The notes under the pieces were generated by a model. It saw only the letters and a program-made list of their open reading frames with translations. It searched no databases and had not been told where the DNA came from. Source: Planomicrobium okeanokoites (GTDB lineage Bacteria > Bacillota > Bacilli > Bacillales_A > Planococcaceae). Taken from it: DNA of 64,000 nucleotides. The position numbers and the translations under genes are program-made. The stretch is taken from positions 124,001 to 188,000 of the forward strand of contig NZ_QQRS01000004.1 in the NCBI RefSeq assembly GCF_003428875.1, read 5' to 3'. Shown here one piece after another: positions 1 through 8,833 of the stretch (position 1 is the stretch's first letter; each line of letters starts with the position of its first letter).

Positions 1-374
1 TCCATACTGGATAGCACAACTTGCGAATATGTACTGCGATTGCCAATCATAATTTCCGCTTCCGCTTCAGGCTGGTTGCGCTCCACCACCGCTATGACAT
101 GTTCCATCCCTTTGATCTGCTGAAGTTCAGCATCTGGTATGTCGGCCGGAGCAAGTTCTGTGTCCCCATCCGTTTTACCGGCAACTTCAATTTGTGTCAC
201 CATATTATTATCCAGGACATCATCCGTGATGGTCTGGTGCAGCCCAAAACCGACGGAGGCCAGGACGATCAGAAAAGCGCAGCCCATTGTCGCAGCCAGA
301 ATCGTTGTAGCGACACGCAGTTTATTGCGTTTCATATGCTGTCTGATAAAGTCGATCTGATCTTTAAACTGCAT
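1..374 (-). CDS. ABC transporter permease, MacB/FtsX type (partial, N-terminus only)
   Basis: Only the first 124 codons lie in the window; the rest continues past base 1. The start ([18 protein letters not shown]) is a short cytoplasmic segment followed by one hydrophobic helix (about residues 23-43, ending VLASVGFGLHQTI) and then an extracytoplasmic stretch, the usual beginning of MacB/FtsX-like permeases. The start codon overlaps the end of the ATPase gene by 11 bases, so the two are translationally coupled and form an ABC exporter or mechanotransmission complex. The substrate cannot be read from this fragment. Family assignment rests on topology and the LolD-like partner. Confidence 0.75.
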   Translation of the reverse strand, partial: MQFKDQIDFIRQHMKRNKLRVATTILAATMGCAFLIVLASVGFGLHQTITDDVLDNNMVTQIEVAGKTDGDTELAPADIPDAELQQIKGMEHVIAVVERNQPEAEAEIMIGNRSTYSQVVLSSM

Positions 375-1062
375 GGCGCTGCTCCCCTTTCACTAATTCG
401 CCGTCGTGCAGACGGTATTGACGGTCAGCCACCGCGGCCACTTCTTCGTCGTGTGTGATGATGACGAACGTCAAACCCAGTTTTTTATTCAACGATTGAA
501 TCAGCAATAAAATCTCTTTTTCCGTTTCCGAATCCAAACTTCCGGTCGGCTCATCAGCCAGGATGATCGGCGCATCCGTTATTAATGCTCTTGCAATACT
601 GACCCGCTGCTGCTGTCCGCCGGAAAGTTCGTTCGGATAATGGCCGGCCACTTGATCGAGCCCCACTTTCTCAAGCAGTTTCTGTACTTTCATTTTGCGT
701 TCCGTTTCTGCCATCCCTTTTATTTTCAGGGGCAATTCAACGTTTTCGAAAGCGTTCAGTCCGGGCATCAACTGGAAATTCTGAAAGATGAAACCGAAAT
801 TCGCCAATCGGAAGCTCGCTTGTTCCGCTTCCTTCAGAGCCGCTGTTTCCTGTCCGTTAACTACGACAGAGCCTTTTTCCGGAGACATGAAGCCCGCCAG
901 TATATGGAGCAAAGTCGATTTTCCCGAGCCGCTTTTACCGAGGATGGCGACAATTTCCCCTTTTCCTATTTCCAGTGTGACACTTTTTAACACTGGCACA
1001 TGCCGTTCGTTCCCTTTTTTGCCGATTTTAAAATGATGCTGTAAATCCTTTATTTTTATCAT
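364..1062 (-). CDS. ABC transporter ATP-binding protein, LolD/MacB (YknY-like) type
   Basis: A 232-residue nucleotide-binding subunit. Walker A (GKSGSGKST, about residues 42-50), signature LSGGQQQR and Walker B (IILADEPTG) followed by [10 protein letters not shown] are intact. The order and the tight coupling to an FtsX-like permease are typical of MacB/LolCDE-type transporters, which move peptides, antibiotics or lipoproteins out of the membrane rather than importing solutes. A GGGGAATAAAG ribosome site precedes ATG. It is the first visible gene of a minus-strand operon that runs out of the window. No regulator or two-component system is visible, so the substrate stays open. Confidence 0.9.
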   Translation of the reverse strand: MIKIKDLQHHFKIGKKGNERHVPVLKSVTLEIGKGEIVAILGKSGSGKSTLLHILAGFMSPEKGSVVVNGQETAALKEAEQASFRLANFGFIFQNFQLMPGLNAFENVELPLKIKGMAETERKMKVQKLLEKVGLDQVAGHYPNELSGGQQQRVSIARALITDAPIILADEPTGSLDSETEKEILLLIQSLNKKLGLTFVIITHDEEVAAVADRQYRLHDGELVKGEQRHAV

Positions 1063-1151
1063 TCTTTATTCCCCTTTCCCTGATAACATTAGTATAGGAA
1101 TAAAATCTTAATAATTATGAAGCAGGTTTATGAAGATTTCCTTAAGATGCT

Positions 1152-1177
1152 GTGTGAAAGCGCCGCTGCTTGGGTAT
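1152..1177 (+). promoter_or_regulatory. Candidate sigma-B promoter of the GT2-GtrA gene
   Basis: GTGTGA, 14 bases, GGGTAT. The -10 matches the sigma-B consensus GGGTAT fully, the -35 matches GTTTAA in four of six, and the spacing is right. A sigma-A-like TATACT at 1207-1212 is an alternative or second promoter. In Bacillus subtilis the related polyprenyl-phosphate glycosyltransferase CsbB is sigma-B controlled, which makes the reading plausible. Confidence 0.45.
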
Positions 1178-1281
1178 TCTTATATATATGCACTTATAAT
1201 CAGCGCTATACTTAACCGTAAGGACGATTCATAAATTGGGGTATTCCCTGCAAATCAGCAGGACCGGAAAGGAGGTCATAC

Positions 1282-2328
1282 ATGAATCAATTCGCTATTA
1301 TTATTCCAGCATACAAACCAGATCAAAAATGCCTGAATACCGTCGAGAAAATCATCGACACCGGCTTCGACCGGGTCATCATCGTCGATGACGGCAGCGG
1401 AACAGAATACAAACATATTTTCAATTCACTCGAAACATTTGAAGAAGTGACGGTCCTAAAACACGCCGTCAATAAAGGAAAGGGCCGCGCCTTGAAAACC
1501 GCTTTCCGATACATACTCACCAATCAATTTCCTTTCGAAGCCGTCATAACTGCGGATGCGGATGGCCAGCATCTGGCGAGTGATATGGTGAAACTGTCTG
1601 AACAACTGCTGGAAACGCCAGATAAAGTTGTACTTGGCGCCCGTGATTTCAGCAAAAAGGAAATTCCGTTCAGGAGCCGGTTCGGCAATCGCTTTACGCG
1701 ATTATTGTTCAGGCTGTCGACCGGCACCGTCCTCACTGATACACAAACCGGTTTAAGGGGCATTCCGGTTAAATACCTGTCGCAATTATTGGAGGTCAAA
1801 GGTGAACGTTTTGAATACGAAATGAATATGCTTGCCTCTTTGCGGAAAAATGAGGTCGAGGTAACAGAAGTAACGATTGAAACCGTTTATATCGACGACA
1901 ATAAGTCGTCGCATTTCAACCCTTTGCGTGACTCCTATCATATTTATAAGATTTTCATTTTCTATGGTTTATCAGGCGGAGCTTCTTTTGTGCTCGATAT
2001 CGGCTTATATTGGATATTCATCCAGCTGCTGCGGGAACCTGCCCCCATTCTTTTCATCATCATGGCAACAATTGCAGCACGAATCCTGTCCTCCTTATTC
2101 AATTACTACATCAACCGGAATAAAGTCTTTAAGCAGGGATCCAGGAAATCATTGATCCGTTATTTCGCTTTAGCCGCATTCATCATGCTCACTTCAGCCG
2201 GTTCTGTACATTTGTTATACGCAGAATGGCTCGGACGCGGAGAAGTGATTTTAAAAATACTGGTGGATACAATCCTCTTTATATTCGGATTTGTAGCTCA
2301 GCGTGCCTGGGTGTTCCGTAAGGAATGA
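1282..2328 (+). CDS. Glycosyltransferase family 2 / GtrA flippase fusion (polyprenyl-phosphate sugar synthase)
   Basis: 348 residues. The N-terminal half (about 1-220) is a DPM1-like GT2 domain with nucleotide-binding VDDGSG and metal-binding ADADGQH motifs; it should transfer a sugar from a nucleotide donor to undecaprenyl phosphate. The C-terminal 120 residues form four hydrophobic helices with the GtrA pattern (FYGLSGG near the start, FNYYINRNKVF in the middle, QRAWVF at the end), expected to flip the lipid-linked sugar across the membrane. Start chosen by GGAAAGGAGGTCATAC ahead of ATG. It is monocistronic between a candidate sigma-B promoter and a strong terminator, and resembles CsbB-type wall or teichoic acid decorating enzymes; the acceptor glycan is unknown. 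Confidence 0.88.
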   Translation: MNQFAIIIPAYKPDQKCLNTVEKIIDTGFDRVIIVDDGSGTEYKHIFNSLETFEEVTVLKHAVNKGKGRALKTAFRYILTNQFPFEAVITADADGQHLASDMVKLSEQLLETPDKVVLGARDFSKKEIPFRSRFGNRFTRLLFRLSTGTVLTDTQTGLRGIPVKYLSQLLEVKGERFEYEMNMLASLRKNEVEVTEVTIETVYIDDNKSSHFNPLRDSYHIYKIFIFYGLSGGASFVLDIGLYWIFIQLLREPAPILFIIMATIAARILSSLFNYYINRNKVFKQGSRKSLIRYFALAAFIMLTSAGSVHLLYAEWLGRGEVILKILVDTILFIFGFVAQRAWVFRKE

Positions 2329-2346
2329 GTTGACAGTTTCCATATC

Positions 2347-2382
2347 CCCGGACAGAAAAGAACTTTTCTGTCCGGGTTTTTT
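2347..2382 (+). terminator. Rho-independent terminator after GT2-GtrA
   Basis: Arms CCCGGACAGAAAAG and CTTTTCTGTCCGGG (2347-2360 and 2363-2376) are perfectly complementary and are followed by six T. Confidence 0.9.
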
Positions 2383-2482
2383 ACGCCTCAACAAATCGAC
2401 AGGAAAGTTTCCTGAATGAAGCCCATTTTTTACATTATTAGGCTATACTTGAAATATGAATTCAAGTAAAGGTGTGAAGGGT

Positions 2483-3304
2483 ATGTCAAATGTCGATCAG
2501 TTTTCTTCATATATCTCTGAAAACGCCCATTCCATTTCAAGAGAAATAGTCGAATATGTGGTAGACCACTGCAAGCCGTTGATATCAGACGAAGAAAAAG
2601 AGATGGCTTTATCCATGTATGTAAAGCTTTTGGACTTTTACAGCGAATCGCTGAAAAACAAAGACGAAAACTTTATACCAGACCATTTAATCGAATGGAG
2701 TAAAAACAACGCTCAAATGCAAGTAAGCAATGGGGGAAAACTTTCTGATATCATTGTGCGCTATCCCCTGACCCGCGATGTAGCTACAGAAATAGTGATC
2801 CGCATAAGCCTTGAAATTGGCCTTACTACCGTTGATACAGCGACTGTATTAAAAGGGATCAACCAGATACTTGATGTCAGCCTCAACGAAACTGTCTTTG
2901 CATTCGAACAGCTGTCCGAACAAGCGAAACAGGAATTGCAGGAAGAACTGATTTCATTATCAGCCCCGATCGTTCCTGTCCACGATGAAGTGGTAGTCAT
3001 CCCTTTGATCGGTTATATTGACGAAGACAGAGCCGCTTTCATCATGGACTCGGTGATTCCTCAGATTGCCGAGATGAATGTCGATTATGTGATTCTGGAT
3101 TTCTCCGGTGTGATGACCATTAATGGGCACGTCGCGGAATCACTTCACCAGATTGGCAGCGTCTTTCGGATAATGGGGATAAATATCATCATTACCGGTC
3201 TGCGACCCGAGCTCGTGCAAGTCGCCATCAGCAGCAATATCAGAATTTCATCCGCCTATGCTTTCAGCACTGTCAAACAGGCGCTAGAAAACATCGGAAA
3301 ATAA
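2483..3304 (+). CDS. RsbR-type STAS protein (stressosome paralogue with altered phosphosites)
   Basis: 273 residues. An N-terminal helical non-haem globin-like sensor (about 1-150) precedes a STAS domain that begins LSAPIVPVHDEVVVIPLIG, the hallmark junction of RsbR co-antagonists. In RsbR the STAS domain carries phosphorylatable threonines in the contexts IDTHRA and DITGV. Here the first reads IDEDRAA (no Thr) and the second DFSGV (Ser), and the usual VDTMVA reads INGHVA. Thus RsbT-type phosphorylation at the first site is lost or mimicked by the acidic residues. The ATG at 2483 is preferred over an upstream in-frame ATG at 2456, because AAAGGTG lies at the right distance and a TATACT -10 sits at 2444-2449. 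Two further STAS proteins lie in this window. Confidence 0.85.
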   Translation: MSNVDQFSSYISENAHSISREIVEYVVDHCKPLISDEEKEMALSMYVKLLDFYSESLKNKDENFIPDHLIEWSKNNAQMQVSNGGKLSDIIVRYPLTRDVATEIVIRISLEIGLTTVDTATVLKGINQILDVSLNETVFAFEQLSEQAKQELQEELISLSAPIVPVHDEVVVIPLIGYIDEDRAAFIMDSVIPQIAEMNVDYVILDFSGVMTINGHVAESLHQIGSVFRIMGINIIITGLRPELVQVAISSNIRISSAYAFSTVKQALENIGK

Positions 3305-3316
3305 TAGAGATTGATC

Positions 3317-3345
3317 AGCTTCTCCTAACAGGAGGAGCTTTTTGT
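3317..3345 (+). terminator. Terminator after the RsbR-like gene
   Basis: AGCTTCTCC, loop TAACA, GGAGGAGCT, then TTTTTG. Confidence 0.85.
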
Positions 3346-3375
3346 TATTTTTTTTGCTTTTTGAAGAATCTTTAA

Positions 3376-3404
3376 TTGAGCGGAACAGAACAAGATGCTA
3401 TACT
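3376..3404 (+). promoter_or_regulatory. Sigma-A promoter of the tcyABC-like operon
   Basis: TTGAGC, 17 bases, TATACT (preceded by TGC). It leaves a leader of about 50 bases before the first gene. No T-box or S-box structure is visible in it. Confidence 0.75.
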
Positions 3405-3460
3405 CAAACAGCAAAACTTTTAATGCCGACAAAAACTATAAGAATTAGGGGAGATAAATC

Positions 3461-4285
3461 ATGAAGAAATCACTTATATTTATTTTGATGTTGCTTGGAG
3501 CAGTTCTTTTACTTGCTGCATGCGGAGATTCGTCAGAGGACACCACTACTGAAGAGAACCCGGAAACTGCCGGTTCTTCCGAAGATTTATTGGCGAAAGT
3601 ACAAGAAGAAGGCAAATTGGTTATTGGGACTGAAGGAACTTACCCTCCATTCACTTTCCACGACGATTCCGGCGAATTGACAGGCTTCGATGTTGAAATA
3701 GCACGTGAAGTGGCTGAACGCCTTGGCGTTGAAGCGGAATTCCTTGAAACACAATGGGATGGAATGTTCGCAGGTCTCGATTCCGGAAGATTTGATATGG
3801 TGGCAAACCAAGTCGGTATCCGCGAAGACCGCCTGGAAAGCTATGATTTTTCAGATCCATACATCACTTCAGCAGCTGTCCTAGTGACCAGCGAAGATGA
3901 AACAGAAATCACATCATTTGAAGATTTGGAAGGCAAAACATCAGCCCAGTCACTGACCAGCAACTATGCCGATATTGCAAAAGAATACGGTGCTGAACTG
4001 ACAGGTGTTGAAGGGTTCAACCAAGCCATCGAATTATTGGTATCAGATCGTGTCGATGCAACAGTAAACGACAAAATTTCTGTGCTGGACTTCATGAATC
4101 AGCGTCCGGATGCACCAATCCAAATTGCTGATGAATCAGATGAAGCTTCACAAAGCGGACTGCAATTCAGAAAAGACAGCGGCGCAATCGTAGATGAAGT
4201 GAACAAAGCACTTGCAGATATGATCGAAGACGGCACGTACGACGAAATTTCACAGAAATGGTTTGGCGAAAATGTACTTGAATAG
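3461..4285 (+). CDS. tcyA: Amino-acid (probably cystine) ABC transporter substrate-binding lipoprotein
   Basis: 274 residues. A type II signal peptide ends in LLAAC with lipidated Cys21, followed by an acidic Ser/Thr/Glu linker. The remainder is a family 3 solute-binding protein (starts [53 protein letters not shown]). That combination, with this three-gene order and gene lengths, matches Bacillus TcyA, the L-cystine-binding protein. Substrate is inferred from family resemblance; another polar amino acid is possible. A GGGGAGAT ribosome site sits before ATG. The first gene of a three-gene operon with its own promoter. Confidence 0.85.
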   Translation: MKKSLIFILMLLGAVLLLAACGDSSEDTTTEENPETAGSSEDLLAKVQEEGKLVIGTEGTYPPFTFHDDSGELTGFDVEIAREVAERLGVEAEFLETQWDGMFAGLDSGRFDMVANQVGIREDRLESYDFSDPYITSAAVLVTSEDETEITSFEDLEGKTSAQSLTSNYADIAKEYGAELTGVEGFNQAIELLVSDRVDATVNDKISVLDFMNQRPDAPIQIADESDEASQSGLQFRKDSGAIVDEVNKALADMIEDGTYDEISQKWFGENVLE

Positions 4286-4976
4286 TATTTTCACAAATCC
4301 CGAGAGATTGGAACGGTTACTGGACATTGCCCAGTCATCGTTCCTTCCTTTGTTGGAGGGAGCTATCCAGTACACGATTCCTTTGACTTTGATTTCATTT
4401 ACAATCGGACTTATTTTGGCTACATTGACGGCATTGGCACGAATATCCACTGTAAAGTTCTTTCAGATCATCGCGCGGATTTACGTTTCCATCATCCGGG
4501 GCACACCTCTATTGGTTCAATTATCCATTCTGTTCTACGGCCTTCCGACAGTCGGCATTACACTGGAGCCTTTCACGGCAGCCATTCTCGGATTTTCGCT
4601 GAACGTTGGAGCATATGCTTCCGAAGTCATACGGGCGGCAATCCTGTCGATTCCGAAAGGCCAATGGGAAGCCGCCAATACAATCGGCATGTCCTATAGC
4701 CAGGCGCTGAAGCGGATTATCCTTCCGCAGGCGTCGCGCGTATCCATTCCACCGCTGTCGAACACATTCATCAGTTTGGTAAAAGATACGTCTCTTGCTT
4801 CGTTCATCCTTGTGACAGAGATGTTCCGCCGTGCACAGGAAATTGCCGCTTTCAACTACGAATTCCTGCTGCTGTATTCACAGGCCGGCCTCCTTTACTG
4901 GATTTTCTGTTTCCTTCTGTCGTTAGTACAGGGACGCCTGGAGAATCGTTTTGACCGTTATGTATCGAAAGCTTAA
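4272..4976 (+). CDS. tcyB: Amino-acid (probably cystine) ABC transporter permease
   Basis: 234 residues if ATG 4272 is used, the same length as Bacillus TcyB; an in-frame TTG at 4263 is the alternative. Either start overlaps the end of the binding-protein gene. Hydrophobic helices with the HisM/GlnP layout are visible, including [12 protein letters not shown] and the cytoplasmic EAA loop ([21 protein letters not shown]) that docks on the ATPase. There is no good ribosome site, so translation is probably coupled to the upstream gene. Confidence 0.88.
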   Translation: MYLNSIFTNPERLERLLDIAQSSFLPLLEGAIQYTIPLTLISFTIGLILATLTALARISTVKFFQIIARIYVSIIRGTPLLVQLSILFYGLPTVGITLEPFTAAILGFSLNVGAYASEVIRAAILSIPKGQWEAANTIGMSYSQALKRIILPQASRVSIPPLSNTFISLVKDTSLASFILVTEMFRRAQEIAAFNYEFLLLYSQAGLLYWIFCFLLSLVQGRLENRFDRYVSKA

Positions 4977-5011
4977 TGTATGTACCCTATAAATTCAGAA
5001 AGGAGATTCCT

Positions 5012-5761
5012 ATGATTGCCATAAATAACCTGCATAAAAGCTTCGGGGACCTCGAAGTTTTGAAAGGCATAGACCTCAACGTAGAAAAGGGCCAGGCTGT
5101 TGTTGTCATCGGTCCTTCGGGTTCCGGCAAGACAACATTTCTTCGCTGCCTGAATATCCTGGAAACGCCTACCGCTGGAACAGTGGCGATTGACGGCCAT
5201 ATGGCTGATTTCTCGAAATCTTTGCCCAAGAAACAGATAATGGAGTTCAGAAAACAATCCGCTATGGTGTTTCAGCATTATAACCTCTTTCCACATATGA
5301 CCGCCTTGGAAAATGTCATGGAAGGCCCTGTCACCGTCCAGAAAATCGACCGTGCGGAAGCACGTGCGAAAGCGGAAGAGTTGCTGACAAAAGTCGGTCT
5401 GAAAGAAAAAATGAATGAATATCCTTTCCAGCTTTCCGGCGGACAGCAGCAGCGTGTCGGCATTGCCCGCGCGTTGGCGCTCGAGCCGAAAGTGATGCTG
5501 TTTGATGAACCGACTTCAGCGCTCGATCCGGAACTCGTCGGAGAAGTGCTGCAAGTAATGAAAGAATTGGCTCTCGAAGGCATGACGATGGTCGTTGTCA
5601 CGCACGAGATGCGCTTTGCTAAAGGCGTGGCGGATGAAGTCCTGTTCATGGATGCGGGCCGCATCATTGAGCGCGGCACGCCACAGCAGATCTTTGACCA
5701 CCCGAAAGAAGAGCGGACAAAACAATTTTTGAACCTCATCCAAAATGCCGATACCATCTAA
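5012..5761 (+). CDS. tcyC: Amino-acid (probably cystine) ABC transporter ATP-binding protein
   Basis: 249 residues. Walker [11 protein letters not shown]-loop [10 protein letters not shown], signature [10 protein letters not shown], Walker [15 protein letters not shown] and switch VTHEM are intact, the standard polar amino-acid importer ATPase. ATG 5012 is chosen because AGAAAGGAGATTCCT precedes it; the frame is open 12 codons further upstream without a ribosome site. Last gene of the operon, followed by a terminator. Confidence 0.93.
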   Translation: MIAINNLHKSFGDLEVLKGIDLNVEKGQAVVVIGPSGSGKTTFLRCLNILETPTAGTVAIDGHMADFSKSLPKKQIMEFRKQSAMVFQHYNLFPHMTALENVMEGPVTVQKIDRAEARAKAEELLTKVGLKEKMNEYPFQLSGGQQQRVGIARALALEPKVMLFDEPTSALDPELVGEVLQVMKELALEGMTMVVVTHEMRFAKGVADEVLFMDAGRIIERGTPQQIFDHPKEERTKQFLNLIQNADTI

Positions 5762-5777
5762 ATACAGAACGACAAAA

Positions 5778-5808
5778 AGAACCAGGTCCCGTTTGGGGGC
5801 CTGGTTCT
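5778..5808 (+). terminator. Terminator after tcyC (first of a twin pair)
   Basis: AGAACCAGGTCCC / GGGGCCTGGTTCT hairpin. A second hairpin with the same AGAACCAGG...CCTGGTTCT core lies at 6094-6131, on the other side of a repeat element. Confidence 0.75.
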
Positions 5809-5892
5809 CAAATTTGGTGAGAAACGTCACCTGCTGCTGCACTTTATCTCAATGGTAACGTATGAATATCCTTCTCACAAAACCAAAATAAT

Positions 5893-6072
5893 TAGACTAC
5901 TTCTTTATAGAAAGCGATTCTGAGATATGAAGCAAAACAGCGAAGACTCCCAGGTGGATAGGGGGAAAAACCGTGCTCCTGCATCGCTCCGCTGCTTCGT
6001 CGCAAAGACTTGTCCTCGCTAGCTTCGGCCAATGTCTTCGAAGCTGTTTTGCGCAATATCGATTGTTTACAT
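5893..6072. repeat. Interspersed repeat, family 1 copy 1 (mosaic)
   Basis: Begins ACTACTTCTTTATAGAAAGC, then GAGATATGAAGCAAAACAGCGAAGACTCCCAGG, and ends GAAGCTGTTTTGCGCAATATCG; these ends recur at 54975-55150 and, inverted, at 14437-14626. The inside (about 5980-6045, GCATCGCTCCGCTGCTTCG, TCGCAAAGACTTG) is different from the other two and instead matches 10385-10495. No ORF of substance is present. It fills the convergent gap between tcyC and the SurA-N lipoprotein gene. Confidence 0.75.
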
Positions 6073-6093
6073 TTATCTTTTTCTCAACGAACT

Positions 6094-6131
6094 GAAGAAC
6101 CAGGTTCCCGCTACGGAAACCTGGTTCTCTT
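6094..6131 (-). terminator. Terminator after the SurA-N lipoprotein gene (second of a twin pair)
   Basis: AAGAACCAGGTTTCC / GGGAACCTGGTTCTT read on the minus strand; T-rich on both sides, so probably bidirectional. Same core as the hairpin at 5778-5808. Confidence 0.75.
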
Positions 6132-6138
6132 TTTCTTA

Positions 6139-6918
6139 TTAAATGTTAATCGTAACTTCCGCGCCTTCGCGCAGTTCAGCCACTAATGCCTGAACCGCTT
6201 CGTTCTCTTTTTGCTGCAGAAGCTGTGCTTCCAGCTCTGTTTTGATGTCTTCAAGCGGCGGCACTTCTTCGCCGCCCATTTCTTCCTGCTGTGCTTTCAC
6301 TTGATCATAGAACTCCTGAAGTTCTTCTTCTGAAACTTCAGTGTCTCCTGTTTCTTCAGCAATCAATTTATCCACTTTCACTTGTGAAGCAACTTGTTCT
6401 CTGACTTCTTCCTCCGAAAGATCCTGCTCTTCAAGAGCAGCTAAAAACTCTTCCGATGACGCCATGCCATTCTGTTCTGCCAAAGTAGTCAAGGTTTCAT
6501 CGACTTCTTCTTCAGAAGCTTCGATTCCACGGTTTTCCGTTTCCTGAACCAGCAGCTTCTGGCTGACCAGACTTTCGGCAATCTGCTCTTTCAATTGCGC
6601 CTGATCAACTTCCTGACCGGACATTTGTGCCTGCATAGCCATTTGCTGGAACTGGCCGACGTATGCCGTTTCAAACTCCTCTTTTCCGATCTCTTCACCG
6701 TTTACTTCAGCGACAACATCAGGAATGCCTTCCAAATCAGGTTCCGGCATTTCCGGCTGTTCAGCCGTTTCACCATTTTCTTCAGCTGCCTGCTCTTCTG
6801 TTGCTTGTTCCTCTGTTGCAGTTTCTTCTTCATTTGTATTTTCATCCGCATTGCCGCATGCCGCCGTCACAAGGACTGAAACACCGATCAATAGGCTCAA
6901 AAGCATTTTCTTAGTCAA
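6139..6918 (-). CDS. SurA N-terminal domain lipoprotein (secreted chaperone-like)
   Basis: 259 residues. A lipoprotein signal ends VTAAC (Cys21), then a Glu/Thr-rich low-complexity linker to about residue 62. The rest begins VVAEVNGEEIGKEEFETAY, the opening of the SurA/PrsA N-terminal chaperone domain, and continues as charged helices (YVGQFQQMAMQAQM, EEEVDETL). No parvulin rotamase domain is visible, so it is likely a holdase-type extracytoplasmic chaperone rather than a PPIase. Start is TTG at 6918, with AAGGGG eight bases upstream; an internal ATG would remove the positive N-region. It has its own promoter and a terminator. Confidence 0.82.
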   Translation of the reverse strand: MTKKMLLSLLIGVSVLVTAACGNADENTNEEETATEEQATEEQAAEENGETAEQPEMPEPDLEGIPDVVAEVNGEEIGKEEFETAYVGQFQQMAMQAQMSGQEVDQAQLKEQIAESLVSQKLLVQETENRGIEASEEEVDETLTTLAEQNGMASSEEFLAALEEQDLSEEEVREQVASQVKVDKLIAEETGDTEVSEEELQEFYDQVKAQQEEMGGEEVPPLEDIKTELEAQLLQQKENEAVQALVAELREGAEVTINI

Positions 6919-6950
6919 AATTCATTCCCCTTTCAATCATAATGGACGTA

Positions 6951-6978
6951 ATTGTATCACATACAGGCTCTAAGTAAA
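6951..6978 (-). promoter_or_regulatory. Promoter of the SurA-N lipoprotein gene
   Basis: On the minus strand TTTACT, 16 bases, TACAAT, the -10 preceded by TGA (extended -10). Confidence 0.6.
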
Positions 6979-7047
6979 CTGAAAACCCTTGTGACCACTA
7001 TGCTTTGAGGGGCGAATGATTATCGGGTACATACTTTTTCTTACTTG

Positions 7048-8043
7048 TCAGTCCCCATGCGCCCAGGCAATCCGCGGATCTATTTTACGGGACATCCTGA
7101 TCATGAAAGGTTCAAATCCAAGCTGCGGCCAGAAATAGGAAGCAATTTGGTTCGGTGTATGCCAATCCGCGTAGAGGTAATCGAAACCTTCTTTTTTCAT
7201 TTCTTCAAAACAATGATTGGCAAGTACACGGCCAATCCCTTTGCCCCGCATGTCGGGGTTAGTGGAGGCTGCCGGCAATACCGCACAATTTGGCGGCGCA
7301 GACAGGCTGGTCCCGTCTTCTTTCCGGAAATACACATGGAAACCGGCAACGCGTTCACCCAGTTCCGCGATCCATAGAAATGCCTCTTTATCTTCAGACA
7401 AATCCATATAGCTTCGTTTGATGTTTTCCATCGTTTCTTTAGTAATCGGATGCCAGGAGGGAGCAGCAGCCTGATGGATGCTGTTCCATAGGGCCACTTT
7501 CTTAAGCAAAGGAGCATCCATCCGGCCGCCTCTGCGGATTGCCACTTTATCATGTTCAAGATTTTCTGGCGCTTCAAAATCCTCTAATTGGAGGATTGCG
7601 TATTTCTGTTCATAACTGAAGCCCTGCTCGAGCCATTGTTCCACCAAAGCCTGTTCTCCGAGCGGAATCATCAAGACATGCGTGAAGTAGCCATGCTGTA
7701 TCCATTCGGCTCCGGCATCCGCATACAGCAGCCGCAGCAGGCTCGGATGTTCCTTATCACTGATTGCGACAGATTCATAGTTCATCAGTATATAACGTCC
7801 ACGATCGGTATCTTCCTTGAATTCATAGAGCAGGTAGCCGATGACATCAATTCCACGCACAGCCACAATTCCGCTGACAAAAGGTTTATCAAGCTCTTTA
7901 CGGATTACATTTTCTGCCTCATCGATTTCTTCAAATATCTGCGGCAAATATGGGAAGACCCTCCGCTCTTTCTCATGCCTTTTTGCCAATAAAGCCGACA
8001 TCTGTCGAATGTGAATTTCTTCGACTCCCACAAATTGAATCAT
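7048..8043 (-). CDS. GNAT family N-acetyltransferase (long, probably two GNAT folds)
   Basis: 331 residues, about twice a single GNAT domain. The C-terminal half carries the acetyl-CoA loop (NPDMRGKGIGRVLANHC) and the typical helix-strand end (YLYADWHTPNQIASYFWPQLGFEP). The N-terminal half is GNAT-like in pattern but lacks a recognisable pyrophosphate loop, as in tandem GNAT enzymes where one copy is structural. ATG at 8043 is chosen because AGGAG lies eight bases upstream, rather than GTG at 8052. It follows the Dph6-like gene by 14 bases, so they share a transcript. The acceptor is unknown. Confidence 0.8.
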   Translation of the reverse strand: MIQFVGVEEIHIRQMSALLAKRHEKERRVFPYLPQIFEEIDEAENVIRKELDKPFVSGIVAVRGIDVIGYLLYEFKEDTDRGRYILMNYESVAISDKEHPSLLRLLYADAGAEWIQHGYFTHVLMIPLGEQALVEQWLEQGFSYEQKYAILQLEDFEAPENLEHDKVAIRRGGRMDAPLLKKVALWNSIHQAAAPSWHPITKETMENIKRSYMDLSEDKEAFLWIAELGERVAGFHVYFRKEDGTSLSAPPNCAVLPAASTNPDMRGKGIGRVLANHCFEEMKKEGFDYLYADWHTPNQIASYFWPQLGFEPFMIRMSRKIDPRIAWAHGD

Positions 8044-8057
8044 GGCCCCCACTCCTC

Positions 8058-8711
8058 TTATTGAAGTTTCACTTCCAGCACCCGATATTGACCTGCCTCT
8101 ATCACTTCACCGAAAACCGCCGGAACCGCTTCGACGAAGATCGGTCCATCAACTATGACTGTATGGAATTCCCCTTCTTCACCACAGGCATCGATTCCGA
8201 GAGCCTCCAGCTCTTCAATCAATTCCAGCGTAAACTCCCTGCCAAGGAATTTCGGATCCATTCTCGCTGTATCCACCACCGTTATCACGGCTTTGAATCC
8301 TTCCGCAATCAATTCCTCCAGCAGATTCCTTCGAGGTTCTCCCCAAAGCGGATGGCTGACTTCGATATCCGCTTCATTACTTACTTTTTGCACCCAGGCC
8401 CTGTGATCTTCCAGATCGATATCACCGTATACGCCCATATCGATGCCTTCACTTTTAAAATTCTTTAAAAGGCTGATGAATTCCTTCTCATAATTATTCC
8501 AGTCTGCCTTACCGATTCTTAACGGCAGTCCCATCCGTTCTGCCTGCGCTTCCATGATCTCGAGCGGCAGGCCGTGCGATCTCGATTTTGATCCATCTTC
8601 CTCGAACATTGTCAGTAAAGCCACCGGCACATTCCCATCCAGCACAGCCCGGTAATATGCGAGCGCAGAATCCTTGCCACCGCTCCATGACATCAAAAAA
8701 GTTTTTTGCAT
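8058..8711 (-). CDS. Dph6-related ATP pyrophosphatase (diphthine-ammonia ligase family)
   Basis: 217 residues. The N-terminus MQKTFLMSWSGGKDSALA holds the SGGKDS PP-loop of N-type ATP pyrophosphatases, and the C-terminal GEEGEFHTVIVDGPIF is diagnostic of the Dph6/MJ0570 family. Bacteria lack diphthamide, so the true substrate is a different carboxylate or thioamide step and is not known. ATG 8711 is chosen by GAGGTG eight bases upstream; the open frame extends further without a ribosome site. Upstream partner of the GNAT gene. Confidence 0.85.
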   Translation of the reverse strand: MQKTFLMSWSGGKDSALAYYRAVLDGNVPVALLTMFEEDGSKSRSHGLPLEIMEAQAERMGLPLRIGKADWNNYEKEFISLLKNFKSEGIDMGVYGDIDLEDHRAWVQKVSNEADIEVSHPLWGEPRRNLLEELIAEGFKAVITVVDTARMDPKFLGREFTLELIEELEALGIDACGEEGEFHTVIVDGPIFVEAVPAVFGEVIEAGQYRVLEVKLQ

Positions 8712-8792
8712 AATGCACCTCTTCCGTAAATTCTTACCTGTTAATAAACTTCGACAATCGCGGAATAAACCCTTTCCACATCGCATAAACAT

Positions 8793-8820
8793 AAAAAGCG
8801 GCCGGAAAAGATTCCGGCCA
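8793..8820 (-). terminator. Terminator after fumC
   Basis: GGCCGGA / TCCGGCC with GCTTTTTAT on the minus strand. Confidence 0.85.
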
Positions 8821-8833
8821 CCCCAATTTCTAC

